A DNA stretch of 64,000 nt from Nageia nagi (Eukaryota > Pinophyta): NCBI GenBank assembly GCA_050084985.1, contig JBITNC010000001.1:84196001-84260000 (forward strand), read 5' to 3'. The position numbers were made by a program, and so were the translations under genes. Below, piece after piece: positions 11,962 through 23,328 of the stretch. Each line of letters starts with the position of its first letter. The stretch's first letter is position 1. Below the pieces are notes generated by a model. That model made no database searches, was not told where the DNA came from, and saw only the letters and a list, made by a program, of their open reading frames with translations.

Positions 11962-14900
11962 ATAGATAATACTTTGTTAGCTACTATCATGGTTTGTAAC
12001 TTAGCCTCAACTTGCTTGACCTTTTGGCCATCTATAACTATAGCTCAAGCTTTAAGATATTGTATGGTTTGATTTGCATTATCCAACTCAACCTTTATTT
12101 CTATCAAGCCCTTCTCAAATTTTATCTTTTACTGATCAAGCTTTGCAAGTAGGTCTTTATTTTTGTTCTACAACTTGACCACTATTTTTTCTTTAAGGGA
12201 GCAATCTTTTTTATATTGATCAATTTTCTTATTCAATTTATCTATCTTAGTCTCCAATGCCTAAAGACTTTTACCAATTGCCATTGAATTATTCATAAGG
12301 CACCTAGATTGGTTAATGAATAGAGCATTCTGCATACTTACATCAATTATAATAGTGGGAGAAGTATCCAGTTATCCTTCTTTGAAAGACATTTGTGCTA
12401 TCTTAATGTCTCCCATTTCTATTACTTTACTCAAAATTCTTGACTATTTCTCAGGAAGCATAGGAGTTTTATTGAAAAAGGTTTCCCAATCAATGGGTTC
12501 TATAATTTGTGTAGAAAAAGTTTATTTAATCTCCTCCTAGAAGGTTGTAAGAATTAAATAATGAGGAGTATTTACATCTAAGGTGGATGTTGTGACCTAT
12601 TGAGTAGGTTCTGATTACTTTGGAGGTGTAGAATCTTGAATTTTTATTTCTTTTTTTGCTTCCTCTATGACCTTATCTTCTCATAAACTTTATCCAATGG
12701 TTCTAATTCTCTTTTCTCTCTACTATCATCATTATCGCCATCATCACTTGATCTATCTCCATGCATAACTATTGTAGATCTACCTACTCCAAGTACATTT
12801 CCCCTACCTTTTTGAATTTTCATTTGTTCCTTATCTAGGGCTTCTTGGTTTTTTGGAACTTCTTTTTTGCTAGACTTCTTTTTTTGGGACTTCTTCTTGA
12901 GCACTAGTATCTATATTTTGAGGCTCTTGCAACTTCTCTATATAAAATATTTTTACTTGTTTTTCCACAACCCTTGAAGTTTCTTTTATGATTTTGAGAG
13001 GTGGAGGCATAGTCCTTTGAGATCTGGTCTATGTAGTACAAGGTTTCTTTACTAATTTTTTTTCCTTCTCTAGGGTTTGTTATTTTTTAGCAAGGGTTTG
13101 AATTCTCCTTCTCTTTTTTGAAGAAGACTCCTCGGAAGTAGTAGCAGTATCTAAGGGATTTTGTTCTCCCATCTTTTCAAGCTCTTATAAATTAGATGGT
13201 TGTCCAACTTTGATTTACCTTACTCTTGTAACTAATTTTTCTTGAAATTTAAAATGAAGAGGCTAACTCAATTTTGGAAAAGGATCTTTAGGATATTTTG
13301 CCTCCCAAAACTTATCATATATAAATTTATCAAATAATTCATTTTCAATATGATGAATCATTGTTATGTGTTCAAATTTGAATTTTGTGAAATAATGGAT
13401 TTGATTGGGGCCCCAACCCAAATCTACTAGCTAGGTGAGGACATCTGGGTCGAGGTTAAACTCATACCTCTTATTTTCCTAGTTCTTGTATTTCTTTATC
13501 CCTTAAAGGGTCATCTAGACATTATTTAGGGGTGCAAATTCCCATTCAAAGTACATTTATGCTTCTTAGTTTTATTTACAAAATATTCCACATGAGATCT
13601 ATACTCATGGGTAAAGGTTGGGTGTTTCTTGCTTGACCTTATTACTTTTTCATTTACCCTAAAGGATTGTACATCCATGGGCTTTGACCATATCCACTTT
13701 AAAATTATGTACAATAAATTCTACTATACTATCTTTTTAACCTACTTCTAAAAGAGTGAAGTTTTTAGTAGAAGTTGATATATCTATAATAGATTTAAAA
13801 TTACCCCCAGACCCATACTTGGTCTCTATGGTACATATTTTCCTACCCATCTCTATGAAATATATTTGAGGGATTACATACTTAGGCAAGAAAAAAGGTC
13901 TTTCAAAATACATATACCTCATAATTATGGTACGATCTTTGAGAAAGTACCAATCATAGACTTTATTTTCTCCCTTTAGCTCCCACATAATGCTCTTGCA
14001 TAGTCTACTAGAGAGTCTTCTTATCAACATCTGCACTATTGTTGCATAGAATTTATCCATGAACTCATAATACGATCCATGCAACTTGCTCAAGACTAGC
14101 ACCCTCAAATCAATTAGTACTAGTCTAGTACTTAGATTTGATGACTCAATTGGTATCCCTACCTCCATAAGTTTGTCTAGGTTTTGATGGGCCAAGAGCC
14201 ATAAAAGATACAAAGAGTGTTTGAAATTTGATTTTTCAATTTTGAAAAGACATCTCTTTATCTTATTGAAAATAAAAGCTAGGAAGTCATAATAGATGTG
14301 TGCCTCTATGATATTCTAAGCCATATGCACCATGGCTTTGTCTACTAGTGTCTATAACAATTCTCTATCCCTCTTATTTTCAAATAGGTGATCTCATAAC
14401 TTTACCAAAGTTGTGTGGTTCTATTCCCATAATATATCTCATCAATCTAGTTTATAATTTCATCTTTATTACTATAGAAATCATTTTTCTCTCTTTTTAA
14501 ATCAATCTATTTCTTCACATGGAAAGTTCAATCAGTTGGGATGGGAAATGCTTGAAGAATAGAATCAAGGGAGTAGTCCAATATTACTTTAAATTTTAGA
14601 TCTAACTCTTCTCCTTGCTCTTGGTCCTTGAACATTCCTATTTGATAACCTTATTGGTTATGCCTATGTTCCATCAAATACAATAACTTAGGGCAAGTGA
14701 ATGATTTATAGGGCACATAATAAGCTAGGCCCTAGTTAATCATGATGTATCTCTTTAATTATGCCAATGATTTCCCTTTTTTAGCAACTTTAGGATGCAT
14801 ATGTTCTAGAAGGATGAGATTGGGGTCAGCCCTCCATGTATCAATGTGATTTATCACCCCCATCTCAATCTAATTCACCCCTAGAGCATTCTTAAGGTAT

Positions 14901-15010
14901 TCCTCCTACATGGTTATCAAGTTGGCATCCACTTGTTCTACTTTAGCTAGATTTGATTATTTGAAATTCACCATTGTATCAACACTTTGTTTAGAACCTC
15001 TAGTTTTCAT
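11962..15010 (-). pseudogene. Element A aORF, copy c
   Basis: An ATG at 15,010 opens MKTRGSKQSVDTM, about a dozen codons upstream of the ATG used in copies a and b, and may be the true start. Blocks in order: N-terminal unknown region; 13,737-14,213 (158 codons open, with EFMDKFYATIVQMLI and ETKYGSGGNFKSIID); a basic, nuclear-localisation-like stretch with KKKSQKKKSSKKEVPK at 12,665-12,904, followed by an acidic patch DRSSDDGDNDDS; then a heptad-patterned coiled coil about 12,050-12,300. The C-terminal ~130 codons are absent because the copy is cut at about 11,962, where integrase copy b begins. Function is unknown. A nuclear, self-associating accessory protein is a guess from the basic stretch and coiled coil. 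Confidence 0.7.
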
Positions 15011-15529
15011 TTGAGACTCATAATCCACACTCTGTAAGGTCTAGCAACTATGAACCTCCTTACTCAACTTAGCTCTACAAACTATAAGCTTTGGTAACTC
15101 TAGAAACTCATATGCTTGAAAATGGCTAAGTGTTCAGTTGGAGAGTAGGTGGGATGTTTTATTCATCCAAATTTTGTGAGACTTCTATTAATGGTAATTA
15201 ATGCTTAGGGTGTCAAGATTTGTGCATCATACAGACTAGGCTACCACAAGTTGGATGAGTTAGTTTGGAGCATGCCAAATTTAAATTAGGGTACCTATAT
15301 GATGGTTTGAAAAATTTGAGGGAATATTTCTTTAAATGTTGCCCTATTCAATTGATAGCTTAGCAACACACTGACATTAACCAAAGATCATTCCAAATTA
15401 ATGCTGAGCATTAATGACTACCTACTTTCTTAGAAGCTATGTCTAGAAAATGTACAAGCTTTATTTATTTTTTTTTGAAATTATGTACATTATATAGTCT
15501 CTAGTGTGTTACAAGATCACCCTATCACC
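15011..15529 (-). other. Element A integrase-aORF spacer, copy c
   Basis: Non-coding spacer between aORF and integrase, homologous to the two other spacers. Nothing else seen. Confidence 0.45.
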
Positions 15530-16680
15530 CAATAAATCTTCAAATAGATCCTATCAATAAGAATAGATAATTCCTAGGACTTGATGATGTCTTGTAACCT
15601 AAATGCATTACTTTTATGGATTGAGTGATTATATAAGGCTTGCTCCATAAAAAGTCAAATTTTTGGTGTCTTTCAAGCTTTGCTCTCTCCTCATCTCACT
15701 TGAGGACAATATCACTTGGTTCAAACTTAACTCGATAAGACTTTCTTATCAAATCATTTCTTGATAATGTGCTGGCAATGTTAAAATGACTCATATGCTT
15801 TGTTCTAATCTTCCTCCAATTTATGAAGCTGATGATACCTGAATTGTAGTGGCTCAAAGTCATGGTTCTTAATTTTTTGTAGAATTTTTTATGTCAATAA
15901 CTCAATGTGTATTGGCAACATAGGTCTTTTACCATATACCAGTGCATATGAAGATGTTTTGATTATTGATTTAATCCTAGTTCTATCTACCCATAATGCA
16001 AAGTCTAATTATGTATGCCACTATCTGGGATTCCCTTCAATTGTTCTTTTTATGATCTAAGTTAGGTTTTTATTAGTTGATTCATAAAATCCATTACCTT
16101 ATGGGTAATAATTTGAAGAGAATAAGCAGTATATCCTATATTCAACAACAAAGTTTACTAGTTACCTCCAATAATGTTGGGCCATTATTTGAGATAATAA
16201 TTTGTGGGATTCCAAAGTGAGTGATTATCCTTTTGATCATTTTTATCACCACTTCTTAATCTGCATTCTTACATGGTATTGCTTTTGACTATTTAGTAAA
16301 ATAGTATATTGTAGTTAGGATGAACTTATGTCTTGCTAAGAAATTTGAGTTTATAACACTAATGAAGTCTATACCCCATTGTTGGAAGGGTTCCTCAATT
16401 ATCATAGGTTTAAGAGGCATAGTAGCTTGCCTTCTTTTTTACAAAAATTTATTGCATTTATCACATTACTTGGTAATCTTGAATGAATCTTGAAATATGG
16501 TGGGCCAATAATACTTGGCTTGTAAAATTTTTGCTATCGTAGTTGGTCCACTATAATGCCTACTAGAGAATCCATAATGAAATTTATGTAATATTCTTTG
16601 ATATTCATCATGATTCACACATCTTAATAGGGTTTGATCAAAGTTCTTTCTATATATATGGTCATCTATCAACAAAAACT
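15530..16680 (-). pseudogene. Element A integrase, copy c (in its native place after RNase H)
   Basis: The zinc-binding segment is open at 16,466-16,675 on the minus strand: HIYRKNFDQTLLRCVNHDEY, then the spaced H/H-C/C region ending AKYYWPTIFQD, typical of Ty3/gypsy integrases. The core follows in pieces at about 15,850-16,450 (MGYRLH, where a functional core would have GIDF, and IIGGN-like remnants), with many stops. The C-terminal GDIVLKWDEE motif lies near 15,690-15,720. This is the only integrase copy directly continuous with RNase H and RT, so it is the parental one. It is inactive through stops. Confidence 0.82.
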
Positions 16681-16699
16681 TTAGGGCATGTAGTTTAAA

Positions 16700-17310
16700 T
16701 CTCCTTATCTGAAATCTATCTAGAGATTTAGGACATTTACCAATTTGAAAATAAAAATTAACTTAATCCAATCAATTTCTTCATTTAGTTGTTGCCCATC
16801 CTCCATAATAGTAATCATATGTGAAGCTTTAGCTATATTTTCACATAGAGCTCTACCTTTGATCAGCTTGGTTGGCTTAATTTCTATATCATATTCTATT
16901 ATTTTAGTAATCCAACTAGCCTTTCCTTCATTTAAGTCCCCTTGTATAACATAATTTCTTACATCTTGATGGATAGTAAATATAAGTTTTCTATTGTAGG
17001 ATACATAATGCTTGAATTTTTTAAGTCTCTTCATTATGGAAAATACTTACTTTTTAATAAATGAGTATCTTTTCTAGTGTTGGTGCATTGTTTATCTATG
17101 AAAGGTAATCAAATGTTCTTTTTTGTTATCATCTTTATGTGCTAAAATTGTAACAAAGCTTCTTACTACTCCATATACATACATGATGAAATATTTTGAC
17201 ATATCAAGATTTTTAAGCACAAAAGCTTCTATTATAGCCTTTTTAATTTCTTTAAATTTAGTTTTGCTTCACTTTACTAAGAGAATATAGCATCTTTCTT
17301 GAGTATTGAA
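16700..17310 (-). pseudogene. Element A RNase H (retrotransposon type)
   Basis: Minus strand 16,720-17,034 reads FKHYVSYNRKLIFTIHQDVR, then KASWITKIIEYDIEIKPTKL and IKGRALCENIA. This is the RNase H C-terminal half and tether region common to plant Ty3/gypsy pol. The N-terminal half toward 17,310 is frame-shifted. Role: removal of RNA from the RNA-DNA hybrid during reverse transcription. It follows RT directly and precedes the integrase zinc-binding segment with about 40 bases between the open frames. Confidence 0.85.
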
Positions 17311-18110
17311 GTGATTAGAGATACAATTTTTGAAAAATCATTAATGAATATTATAACAAAATTAATCTAACCAAGGAATGATTGCAAGGCTTTCTTATTG
17401 AAAGGGAATGGCAATGTTTCAATAGCTTTCACTCTATCTAGATCAATTCTTAATCCCTCCTCTAAGATAATGTGGCAAAGTAATTTTTCTTGGTTAACCA
17501 TAAAAACAAATTTTTTTGGATTAATTGAAATATCAAATTTCATGCATTTTTCAAAAACTTATCTAAGATCTTCTAAATGATGCTTTCTACTTTTAGAGAA
17601 TAGTGTAATATCATCTAGATAGACTATGATAATCTTATTTATTAGTTCACTAAATGCATGATCCATAGCTCTTTGAAAAGTAGCTCCCGCATTAGAAAGA
17701 CTAAAAAGTATTCTTTGAAAAGTAAATGTCTTCCATTTGGTTGTAAATGCAATTTTGTATTAATTTTCATCTTTCACCCAAATCTGGTTGAATCCTATGT
17801 AGCCATCAATCATTGAAAAATAACAAGCTCTAGCTACCATATGTAGAATCTATTCCATAGGTGGAAGAGGATAATTATCTTTGAGAGACACTTGATTCAA
17901 ATTTCTAAAATTGACACATAGTCTAATTTCTTCACTTTTCTATCTAATAGAAACCATATTTGCAATATAAAAAGAATACTTGATAGGATAAATAATTTTT
18001 GAATCAAGTAATCAATTCTTATTTCATGACTTCTATTTTTGGGTTGACTAGCCTTTATGTTGGATGACATTTTTATTATATGTCTTGAGATCATCATAAG
18101 TCTAGGAAAT
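17311..18110 (-). pseudogene. Element A reverse transcriptase
   Basis: In a minus-strand frame the RT motifs are readable in order: VNFRNLNQVSLKDNYPLP (about 17,880-17,930), FSMIDGYIGFNQIWVKDEN, KIAFTTKWKTFTFQRILF, NAGATFQRAMDHAFSE (about 17,650-17,700) and the catalytic IIIVYLDDITLFSKS near 17,600-17,640. Then come HLEDLR and FDISINPKKFVFMVNQEKL with LCHIILEEGLRID (17,400-17,580). YLDD retains both catalytic aspartates. At least four stops, several of them C-to-T changes of Gln codons, plus a frameshift near 17,990, break the frame. This is the best-preserved enzyme of element A and the main basis for calling it Ty3/gypsy. Confidence 0.92.
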
Positions 18111-18509
18111 TATTTTCGATAAACTCATAATAGATTTGAGATATAATAGCTTTTTTTTTATCAAAACACTCTAAACTTAAATTTATGTACTTACCAAGTT
18201 CTATTTCAAGCTCAACGTAACTCTCCTTTTGTATTGCCAAGGATTTAGTTTTTTGGACATCTTTTGAATCAAACAATCTTTCAAAAAAGAGTAACCCTTT
18301 TGGTATAACATTATTTCTAAGTTTGATAACATTTGATTCTTGGAAATAGTTAGGTAATTCTTGAATACCAAAAGTGTGAGGTACTACTTCATCTAAGAGG
18401 AAGTTCATAATATGCTCATTAGAATTGAATACTTTTCAAACATTTATTGCATTAGGTATTGAAAGCCTACATTGAACTTTGACTCCAAGAGCTCTTCTTT
18501 TATAATGAG
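18111..18509 (-). pseudogene. Element A pol linker between archaeal RNase H and RT
   Basis: An open block at 18,094-18,408 (minus) contains VIPKGLLFFERLFDSKD and ELGKYINLSLECFDKKKAII, then IYYEFIENNF. It resembles the segment that normally leads into RT in plant Ty3/gypsy pol (promoter-proximal ...PKGL...LFD... and ...F.D.FAW... stretches). It places the archaeal RNase H immediately upstream of the RT lead-in. Confidence 0.65.
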
Positions 18510-18900
18510 TAGGATTATAACATGCCCCTCTACCAGCAAGTGCATCAACTATTTAGTTGTACCTTCTAGGAATAGATATAAAATTAATAGCCAATAATGA
18601 CTTTAATAAATCTCAAACTCTATTCTTGTAGGCCTTCAGATAATGACATTTTACACTAATCTAGTTTTTGACTTGCTTAATGACCAATTTTGAATCACCA
18701 TGGATAATTAGGCATCTAATGCCTATACTGATCATTTTAAATAACCTTAAATAAAGGGATTCATATTCAAAAATATTATTTGTACAAATCCATATGAATT
18801 TGAAAGAGAATCTTTTCATATATCCTTCTAAAGATTTGAATACAACTCCAATTCTACATCTATGCTTACATCTAGATCTATCAAAGTACATTTTCCATAT
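18510..18900 (-). pseudogene. Element A archaeal-type (plant-type) RNase H, upstream of RT
   Basis: Minus strand 18,661-18,891 begins MYFDRSRCKHRCRIGVVFKS, continues RFSFKFIWICTNNIFEYESL and ends LIIHGDSKLVIKQVKN. After one stop it goes on to about 18,510 with a VDALAGRGACYNP tail. This is the additional RNase H of Tat-group elements. All four acidic positions can be seen: D in YFD, E in FEYES, D in HGDSK and D in VDALA. In element B, as in the Tat order I know best, this domain follows RNase H. Here it lies between protease and RT. A single clear stop separates the two halves. Confidence 0.85.
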
Positions 18901-19139
18901 CTCATGTTCCTTTTTACCTATGATTGAGATTGGCTACACATCTTCATATAAATAATAATTACCTATGCTAGCATTTGTGACTTAATAGTTTAAATCATTT
19001 ATTGAAAGAACTTTACTCATTAGGAGTGATTCTCTAAGTCTATCCCTTTCAAATACTTCCATAGGTTGGGGGCCATTCAAGTAGTTTTATTCTGTGATCT
19101 TCTTAAGATAAACACCTTTGGTGCCCTTATTTAAAATTT

Positions 19140-19470
19140 TTACTTATTTTTTGAAAAGAAAGTAAAATATGACTATAGTATAAAGCTAAGTACCCTTCCA
19201 ATTTAACAGTGAATTCTTTGGATAGATATATTCCAAATAAAGGTGGAAGATCAACCACAATGATATCTTAAATAATATAAATATCAAAGAATGCATTTAA
19301 ATTTATTTGGACTCTTTTAACACTACCAATGACATCTACAGAGGAAGAATCCAATTGTATGACACCATCAATACATCTTTTAATATACAACTTCATTTCA
19401 TTTGCAACAACTTTAGAAATCATAGTTATTATAGCTTTAGTATTTATCATACAATTATTTACTATCCAAC
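19140..19470 (-). pseudogene. Element A aspartic protease
   Basis: Minus strand 19,268-19,495 carries NNCMINTKAIITMISK, a degenerate form of the retropepsin D-T-G-A active site, followed by VIQLDSSSVDVIGSVKRVQI and, past a stop, the hydrophobic IVVDLPPLFGIYLS stretch where the second conserved block is expected. The catalytic Asp is changed to Asn. It sits between gag and the archaeal RNase H. Role in an active element: cleavage of the Gag-Pol polyprotein. Confidence 0.68.
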
Positions 19471-19479
19471 CTTCTAATC

Positions 19480-21540
19480 TTAGGGATATATGCATAGTGG
19501 GGGTCTTCTTATACCTGTGAGAGTTGGAAGGACATCATTAGATATTACAAAGATGACATTTCTTTCATTTATCTTCTTCTTACTATTCCTTAATTTCAAG
19601 GCCTCTTGCAAAAGATCTAATTGGCCTAATATCTTTAATGCATCAAAGATAGTCATCTTAGAAGGAGTTTTCTTCAATTCTTTGACAATATTAAATAGAG
19701 CATATGGAACAAACTTACTTGATTCTACTTGTTGATGTGCTCTAAATTATTGAGTAAATTTTTCTTTATTGTAATCTATAATAAAAGGATACCTCCATGT
19801 ATTAGGTCTCTCCTTCTTTGGGATTTCTTTTTTGACTATAACAAGATTTGTTTCAGCAAAGAAATTAGTACTCAAATTTCGAGAAACATTGCTTGGATGT
19901 GTCAGGAATTGATCTTGTTGACTTTAAGGTTGGGCTAAGGGAGCCTTAGCTTTCTTAGGTTTAAGTTGTATTGGAACAAATACTTAATTTTGTTGAGTAA
20001 CTAGGGGTTGCTATGGAGTTGTTGAAATACAAGATCTAGTTTGAATACAGTTTGCTTATTCTCTAACATATCTCACAAGCTAAAAATTTACCATGATAAG
20101 ATTAGTAGTAAGATATGATGCAAGTTCCACCATCTAGTTTGAATGTAATCCCAAAGATCGATGTTGATAAACCACATATGAGTCTATAAAATGAAGAGCT
20201 AAACATGGGGAACACCATTATGTAATGCTTGAAGTAACACTTTCTACAAAACTTGTCATAACAATATTTTCAATTATTTTAAAGACATTTGATTATTCTA
20301 GCTAGTTTGTCTTAGAATAAAATCTAGGTTGATAATAATTATCATATCTTTTGTAATTAAAACATTAATTATACCTTTCTTACAAAGTGAGCTTATTGGT
20401 AAGGTTCCTGATAGTTACCTCCAATTTCTTTATTCTTTTCTTTTCTTGAAATTTAGGATCAAAATTAGCACTGGTGGATATAATAGCAAGTAATGCTAGT
20501 ATCTAATTCTAAATAATAGGCTTGGGAGGAGGTGGTAAGGCTAAAACTCCAAGATGAGTAATTTGTGGGACTTGTTTAGGAGGTAAATTAGGAAATAATA
20601 GCATAATGGTTCTAGGCTGCATCTTTCTAGAGGATACCAAGGTATGCTCTAAAATTTTTTTTATCTAGTAAAAATCTAAGAAGGTATATCCTGACATAAC
20701 AATAAGTATATTAAGATCTAGGAGAAAGGCCTTCCTATAATATACCAAATATTGTGCACTTGTTGGTCTAATCCTTACTAGAATAAACTTCCATATTCCT
20801 TAAAATCTATTATTGAAATCATCAATGAACTCATAAGGATATCTTTTGATACATGTTATAAGACTAATAAATGTACTATGATCACCATCTATAGAAAATA
20901 TTTTAATTAAATCTTGGCATAACTCTACCCATGAATTTATAGATTAAGAGGTGAAAGTTTTGAACCATTCAACTTCTTTGCCTTCAAAAGAGTGTGATAA
21001 TAACCTAGTCATCATAGTTTCATCAATGATATCAAATTTTGAAACCAACAAAGATACATCTTGATAATGTTCATATGGTTTTTTACCAAACCCATCATAC
21101 TTAGGAAAAACATTGAATGCTACTTGAGGTATTGTAGGGAGTTAGCAGCAACAACCAAAGGATGACCATTATTTCAAGTAAAAAAATTTATTGGCTAAGC
21201 CATGCTTGAAGTATTGGCAGTAGATGAAGGATTTTATGGGGTTGAATCAACTATAGCTAATAGTGGGAAATTCCTTAAGGGAACTACAAGGGATATAACT
21301 TGAAAAATCTTTCACCTAGTCCTCCTATAAGGAACTAATAACTTTTAGAATCTAAGCTTTCTAAGGGAATTTTTGGAACTACTTCTAGTAAGTCTACATT
21401 CTAGAGATGCCAAGGTTTGAAATATTGATTGGTTGATAGCAAAATTACCAATAAGGTTAAAATAACCTTATAATATTTGAAAAAACAAATTTATAGCCCA
21501 CCAAACATGGCTATTAGGCCTATTTACACCTACTAAATAT
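19480..21540 (-). pseudogene. Element A gag and gag-protease linker
   Basis: The capsid-like core is at about 20,700-21,130: VFPKYDGFGKKPYEHYQDVS, LLSHSFEGKEVEWFKTFTS, then the region around a WVELC-like stretch and RYPYEFIDDFNNRF. This is the pattern of plant retrotransposon gag proteins. A Pro-rich segment (PPKQVPQITHLGVLALPPPP, about 20,540) and a YDNYYQPRFYS stretch follow. The linker at 19,480-19,677 (KMTIFDALKILGQLDLLQEA) precedes protease. I see no clear CCHC zinc knuckle. Multiple stops break it. Confidence 0.72.
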
Positions 21541-21552
21541 GGAACTTAGTTC

Positions 21553-21572
21553 ATATCCCATCAAGTGTGCCA
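21553..21572 (-). other. Element A candidate primer-binding site
   Basis: Minus strand TGGCACACTTGATGGGATAT begins 12 bases inside the LTR end. Position and the TGG start fit a PBS, and the spacing resembles Tat/Athila elements. I cannot name the tRNA, and decay is likely. Confidence 0.5.
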
Positions 21573-21584
21573 AAAATAGAAATT

Positions 21585-23328
21585 TGTACTATTCATTGGT
21601 ATAATGTAACCTCAAAGGGTTTGGTCTAGTTGAGTTCTCCAATGCCCATAATAGTAGGTTCTTTGAAAGAGAAAAAGGTGGTGGGAATGCAGTTGTGTTG
21701 GTTTTTTGCTCAATCTTTGGGTTATAGGCTAGTTCTTATCTATTATAAAGGTTTAAATAACATGAAAGAGATAAAAAGGTATAGAGTTATAAGAAAGAGA
21801 TTAAAAAATTGAACTAAAACTAAAATAAGAACTTCACAGCCCAAGCATTATAGCATAGGTAGCAATCCATAACCAAGACTAAGAATATCAAGCTATCTTA
21901 CCCTTGAGTTTTCATAATCATAATACACAGCCATAACTTAAGATAACATCTCATGCATAACATTGATAAAAGCAATAAATAGCCACTTGTTGCAAAAAGA
22001 CAAAGCATTATCTGTTTACATTATCATATATGAAAGCATCTTAAAGACTTGGGCAAATTTGCTAGAATATCCAACCTCTTTGATTTCTAACAATCCACCA
22101 TTTATACATTTACATGCCCTACTAGGTTGTTATTTATCATTAATATAAAAAATTACTCATCTTGATTGAAGCTAGCAAAGAAAAATATTTACAATAAATA
22201 TTAAAATTATGTTAGATTACATAGTGAATAAGTACCAACAACATGACTATCTAGGAATTTGAAATTTTTAAATAGTCATATCCATTGAGCTGTAATTCTC
22301 CTAACATATCATTGATTGCTCTATTTTTGTAGTTGATTAAGGATGGTACTGTAGCTTATTGAATAAGTATTCATCTATAGTTTGATAGGTACAATATGGT
22401 ACTATGTTCTATCAATAGCTATCTACTTCTTTGCAACCATTGATGGTTCATACTACAATTTTGAATGAATAGAGTAATAGGTGGTTATGAATAGTATATC
22501 AACTTAGTTTGATAAGAAACTACCATTGTTATGTGAAATTGAATTGAAATCGACACATTAATAGAGCTCCAAGGGTCAAACACTTAAGATCAAGTCAACC
22601 TAGGTGTCACTTCTTATCCATTACTCTTACCTTAATCTGGTGGGTCCTATTTCTTTTCTTTAGGTTCTATTGATGATTTGACACTTCATAGTACCCATTG
22701 ATTTTACCCAAAAGTTCTAGCATCATTACTCAAAATTAGTGGGCTTTATTTGGGATCTTCATAAATCATCACCTACCATTACTTGTTTTGATACGCACTG
22801 ATTTAAAACAAAAGTTCTGGTGTCATTATTGATAATCAATGAGGTTTATTCACTTCTAGGCATCCCTCACTGATTACTTGGACATAACTTAGACTTATAT
22901 TTACAAAAACTCTAAGACATTATATTTACAACACCTCTCAGACATTGTATTTACAACTCTCCAACATTTCCTTAGACTTTTTTCTTCCCATAAATAATTA
23001 TTTTATACATATAGTTCCTACCCCATTTGACTGTTAATACAAATTAAAGTTTATCCTTGATAATTATTACAACACTCAATCAACTTTGACTAAAAATTTA
23101 CAAGGAAAAATATCAAAGATAAGGACTTATACATACAATAGTTGAATTAAATATACAATAGCTAAATCTTGACAACACTTGAAATTCTTCAAACTTAGGG
23201 CTAATAGAAGACTCGAATTTAATGTTAAAAGGAAGAGAGTTGGAATAGAAAGAATTTTTAAAAAGAATGAAATAATAAAAAATGATAGGATGTTACCCCA
23301 ACTCAAAGTGCAATTATGAAAGAATACA
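21585..23328 (-). repeat. Element A 5' LTR (complete)
   Basis: A 1,744-bp LTR. On the minus strand it starts TGTATTCTTTC at 23,328 and ends AATAGTACA at 21,585, giving TG...CA termini. It aligns end to end with 1-1,664. The right flank is tttatg. Confidence 0.85.

Larger units (their letters stand above)
1..23328 (-). mobile_element. Element A: rearranged Ty3/gypsy (Tat-like) LTR retrotransposon
   Basis: Read on the minus strand, the element runs 5' LTR (right end), PBS, gag, protease, archaeal-type RNase H, RT, RNase H, integrase, long extra ORF, then further integrase-plus-extra-ORF copies and a 3' LTR that leaves the window on the left. The right LTR (21,585-23,328) and the left 1,664 bases align along their whole length with many scattered differences, so insertion is old. 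Every reading frame is interrupted by stops and frameshifts, so it cannot act on its own. Length is at least 23.3 kb, inflated by internal duplication. Assignment to the Tat group rests on the archaeal-type RNase H, the extra ORF after integrase and the RT motifs. The right flank begins tttat; the matching target duplication would lie before position 1 and cannot be tested. Confidence 0.88.
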
